Positions 61,323 through 64,000 of a stretch of 64,000 nucleotides of DNA are shown one piece after another. Position numbers and translations under genes: made by a program. Origin of the DNA: DASYPQ01 sp036006425 (GTDB taxonomy: Bacteria; Planctomycetota; UBA1135; GCA-002686595). The stretch spans positions 186,001-250,000 of the forward strand of contig DASYPQ010000003.1 in assembly GCA_036006425.1 (NCBI GenBank). The letters are read 5' to 3'. Each line of letters begins with the position of its first letter. Within the stretch, counting starts at the first letter, position 1. A model generated the notes under the pieces. That model ran no database searches. It was not told the DNA's origin and saw nothing but the letters and a program-made list of their open reading frames with translations.

Positions 61323-63863
61323 ATGGGGTGGCTGTACCGCTCCGCCCGCGGTTTCATGCGGGCTGGAGACGTTCTCGATTCGTTTTCGCGCCCGGACGCG
61401 GGCTTCGACACGTTCCAGGAGATCGTCCGCGCGCTGACGCTCGCGTTCGCGGCTCTCGGCGGCGTCGCGTGCTCGGTCCCGACGGACGGCGGCGGCTCGA
61501 CGGGAGGCGGCGCGCACGCGGATCCGGGCGACACCGTCGGCACGTTCGAGCTCGCGGCGCCCACTGTCGCGGACTTCACGCTCCACGGGACGCTGCCCGT
61601 GCCGCCGCGCGTCTTCCCGGCGCTGCCGGACCAGTCGGCGTTCCAGGTGAAGGACTCCGACGGCCTGCTCGTCCACGCGCAGACCGAGATCGTGAGCCGC
61701 TACGCGTCCGCCGACGACGGCGCGGACGTCGTCGAGATCGTCGCGCGCGTGCACGTGCCCCCCGGCGCGGCACCGGGCGACCGCATCCGGTACGACGTCG
61801 TGTACCAGCCCTACCGCGCCGACGATTTCGCGCCCGATCCCGAGGTCGCGGCCCTGCTCGCGTCGCCCGCCGGCCTCGTGCTGCGCTCGGGCGACGTGTT
61901 CGGGAACACGTACCGCGCCGACCTGCTCGCGGACTGGCGCGCGAGTTCCGGCTCGCTGCGCGTGATCAAGGATGGATCCGAGGAGGTGCAGGTCGCGACG
62001 CACGTCTCGCTGTTCCCGGATTCACCGCACGACGGACCGACGGGCACGCTGCTGCACTTCATGGGCGTCCACACGTACGTCACCGAGTGGGCAGGCGAGC
62101 CGTTCTTCTCCCTCGACCTGCGCATCCACGACGCGCACAGCGGCCTCGCCCCCGGAGACAGCATGGACGACCCGCTCGGCGCGATCTACTTCGACGCGCT
62201 CGAGCTCGCGCTCCCCGCCGGCTGGACCGTGTTCAACGCGTTTCCGGATCCCTTCTTCGGCGAAGTCTACGCCGAGGGCAGCGCGCGGATCTGGCCGATC
62301 GTGAGCCCGATCCCCGACGGAAAGCTCCATCTGATGCCCGAGATGTCGCAGTTCCACCGGCGCCTCGTCGTCGCGCGGGAAGGCTCCGAGGCGCGCGCGA
62401 TCGCGTGCTTGCGCGAGGAGGGACTGGGCTTCTGCCGCGCCGGGACGTCGCCGACGGGTGCGGAGCTGTGGTCGTGGTGGAATGCGGACACCGCGTGCTA
62501 CTTCCCGCAGCGCCACCGTCTGCCCTCGCTCGACCACGTCGGGCTCGACCAGCTGCGCGCGAGCGACATGTCCGTGCTGGGCCTGCGCGCCGAACAGGTC
62601 CGCACCGGGTCGACCGGCCCATGGCCCACTGAGGGGCCCGGGCTCGGCTGGGCGCACCCTTGGGGAATCAACCAGGGCGGCATGGTCAGCGGGCTCGAGA
62701 TCAATATCTACGAAGGCGTCACCACCGCCTGCGCCGCGTCGAACGCGGGCTACCGCACGGCGCAGCTCATCCACCGCATGCTCTCCGACCGGCAGCCCAA
62801 CGTCCTCTTCGACGCCGACGGGCGGCCGACGCGTCTCGAGGAATGGATCATCCACGGACAGCAGGGAGACATCCTCCCGATCTGGTGGTTCGGCGGACCG
62901 CTGCTCTGGGCCGCCGATCCGTTCGGCATCACGACGAGCCCGAGCTTCCAGCGCGACGCCGTCGCGGCGCTCGGTCGACAGCCCGACTGGGAGCCGGCGC
63001 TCCTCGGCTTCGAGTTCATCGACCAGGCGCACCTGATCCGCTACACGCGCATGGCGAAGGTCCTCGCCTGGCTCGGCAACGACGCGATCGCGAAGGACGA
63101 CCTGCGCGCGCAAGCGGAAGGCATCCGCCTGGCGTACAGCATGTATCCGCAGAACTACTACCAGCAGGGCGCGATCTCGACCGGCATGTTCGTCGCGCGG
63201 CGCAACGTCGACGAGCACCCGGGCTGGGGTTTCCCCTTCGGCCGCGCGGACGGCTGGGGCATCGACGTCGTGTGCGCTTCGTATTCGCTCGGCGATCCGA
63301 CGTGGCGCGCGACCGTGCGACCCTGGTTCGACCTCGTCGTCGACCTCGTGCGCGACGGGCAAGCGGACTGCACCGGCATCATCCAGGCGACTTCGCTCTC
63401 GAACGTCTTCGGCGCGCAGTACCGCTGTCGGCAGTCGATCGAGGAGGCGATCGTGCAGAACGCACTCGTCGAGATCCGCGAGTCCGCCTTCCGTGGAGAC
63501 AATGCCGCGCGGGTCGCCGAGGTGAACGCGATCCTCCAGCTCTCGATCCAGGCGATGATTTCGCCTCTCGTGTGGGATCACACGCTCGGCGGTCCGTGGG
63601 CGATGATCGCGGTCGGCCCGATCGACCAAAACCAGCCGCCGTACTGCACGTACTGGCCGCCCGACGGCAACTACGGGATCGCCGACCACTACCAGATCTG
63701 GTCGTCGTTCGCGTACGCCTACGAGATCACGCACAACGGCGTGTACCTCGATCGCGCGTCGGAAGCGCTCGGCGGCGGGAATCTCGCCGCCGCGCTGCAA
63801 GCCGGCGGGATCGAGAACATCCAGAACAAGAGCGCCCTCATCGCGCTCGTGCAGAGCCTCTAG
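61323..63863 (+). CDS. Large lipoprotein of unknown function
   Basis: The product is about 846 residues from ATG 61323; GTG 61317 is an alternative. A long charged leader precedes a lipoprotein-like signal (LTLAFAALGGVACS). A Gly/Ser linker follows. The mature part is mixed alpha/beta, with beta-rich sequence to about residue 330 and an alpha-rich C-terminal half (TACAASNAGYRTAQLIHRMLSD, LAWLGNDAIAKDDLRAQAEG, YPQNYYQQGAISTGMF) that recalls alpha/alpha-toroid glycan-acting proteins. I do not recognise a family. A 60-nt leader sequence upstream (61224-61286) resembles the end of the window. Confidence 0.75.
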   Translation: MGWLYRSARGFMRAGDVLDSFSRPDAGFDTFQEIVRALTLAFAALGGVACSVPTDGGGSTGGGAHADPGDTVGTFELAAPTVADFTLHGTLPVPPRVFPALPDQSAFQVKDSDGLLVHAQTEIVSRYASADDGADVVEIVARVHVPPGAAPGDRIRYDVVYQPYRADDFAPDPEVAALLASPAGLVLRSGDVFGNTYRADLLADWRASSGSLRVIKDGSEEVQVATHVSLFPDSPHDGPTGTLLHFMGVHTYVTEWAGEPFFSLDLRIHDAHSGLAPGDSMDDPLGAIYFDALELALPAGWTVFNAFPDPFFGEVYAEGSARIWPIVSPIPDGKLHLMPEMSQFHRRLVVAREGSEARAIACLREEGLGFCRAGTSPTGAELWSWWNADTACYFPQRHRLPSLDHVGLDQLRASDMSVLGLRAEQVRTGSTGPWPTEGPGLGWAHPWGINQGGMVSGLEINIYEGVTTACAASNAGYRTAQLIHRMLSDRQPNVLFDADGRPTRLEEWIIHGQQGDILPIWWFGGPLLWAADPFGITTSPSFQRDAVAALGRQPDWEPALLGFEFIDQAHLIRYTRMAKVLAWLGNDAIAKDDLRAQAEGIRLAYSMYPQNYYQQGAISTGMFVARRNVDEHPGWGFPFGRADGWGIDVVCASYSLGDPTWRATVRPWFDLVVDLVRDGQADCTGIIQATSLSNVFGAQYRCRQSIEEAIVQNALVEIRESAFRGDNAARVAEVNAILQLSIQAMISPLVWDHTLGGPWAMIAVGPIDQNQPPYCTYWPPDGNYGIADHYQIWSSFAYAYEITHNGVYLDRASEALGGGNLAAALQAGGIENIQNKSALIALVQSL

Positions 63864-63938
63864 CGGACAAGTCTGAAGAAAAGTCACATCTGCGCGCGCC
63901 CCTCCCGCTCCGCTTGTGTCGGATGTTTAATCCGGGAG

Positions 63939-63994
63939 TTCGGTGACAGTCCGACTCGGAAGAGCTCGGATGGGTCGAGGCAGGCGACTCCGCA
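63939..63994 (+). repeat. Second copy of the 61224 leader, possible start of a truncated gene
   Basis: It contains ATG 63970, which reads MGRGRRLRND before the window ends. This resembles MASGRRIRMG at 61262. A paralogous leader or the first codons of a gene running off the right edge are both possible. The preceding 63864-63938 contains the inverted repeat GTCGGA/TCCGAC around 63918-63955 and nothing else I recognise. Confidence 0.35.
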
Positions 63995-64000
63995 ACGACG

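Noticed and set aside
61262..62632. Open frame from ATG 61262 as the coding frame of the lipoprotein
   Set aside because: After about 20 codons it becomes an Arg-rich shadow of the real frame. It may still matter as a short leader, noted under the repeat.

Overview
The window is a high-GC bacterial chromosome segment that most resembles an uncultured-type member of the Planctomycetota. The indicators are a very large lipoprotein combining a Pirellula/Verrucomicrobium-type dehydrogenase propeller, HEAT repeats, a CxxCH haem motif and a DUF1080 domain; many HEAT-repeat proteins; an ECF sigma factor paired with a serine/threonine kinase; separate Tad-type and type IV-type pseudopilin clusters; and secreted proteins sharing a Cys-rich C-terminal domain. 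The lineage is inferred from gene content, because there is no rRNA or tRNA gene here to confirm it.

Layout. 1-6131: secreted repeat proteins, an HtrA-like protease and a translationally coupled hydrolase pair. 6198-8784: a MamK-like actin behind a degenerate GGDEF/coiled-coil protein. 9028-13146: the PVC-type multidomain lipoprotein. 13196-17146: a HEAT protein and three pseudopilin-type genes. 17302-20931: a secreted protein, a long palindrome, and an anti-sigma/ECF sigma pair. 21038-22338: a Tat-exported phosphoesterase coupled to a CuA-type lipoprotein. 22344-29949 (minus strand): isocitrate dehydrogenase, malate dehydrogenase, fumarase, a sulfatase-like lipoprotein, a bL34-like mini-protein, a YgiQ radical SAM enzyme and a zinc-ribbon protein. 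30017-30248: a composite palindromic repeat. 30274-36642: HEAT, TPR and VWA proteins and MnmA. 36743-39498: YajC, YraN and a polyprenyl glycosylphosphotransferase. 39588-42593: two tandem putative selenoproteins and a secreted partner. 42640-50477: a TIGR03790 protein, a DUF4388 protein, MnmG, a HEAT/TPR protein and an HDAC-like deacetylase. 50488-52750: a Tad locus. 52889-57080: a methyltransferase, a radical SAM enzyme, and an ECF sigma/kinase pair. 57284-61184: boxR, boxC and boxB of the aerobic benzoyl-CoA pathway. 61323-63863: a large lipoprotein.

The most striking discovery is at 39588-41358. Two paralogous secreted proteins each have an in-frame TGA directly after a signal peptide that ends in Cys. 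The reading frame continues into a conserved thioredoxin-like domain. In both copies, exactly 24 nt after the TGA, a hairpin presents the same apical loop AGUU. This looks like a tandem pair of selenocysteine (Cys-Sec) proteins with bacterial SECIS elements, which a standard gene finder would split or truncate. I do not recognise the family.

Other notable systems are the box cluster (unexpected in this lineage), the MamK-family filament outside any magnetosome context, and two highly structured intergenic palindromes. Two codon-usage styles coexist: most genes are extremely GC3-rich, while the 1004-2821 gene, the 13196-17146 cluster and an internal segment of the 9028 gene use A/T third positions more freely.
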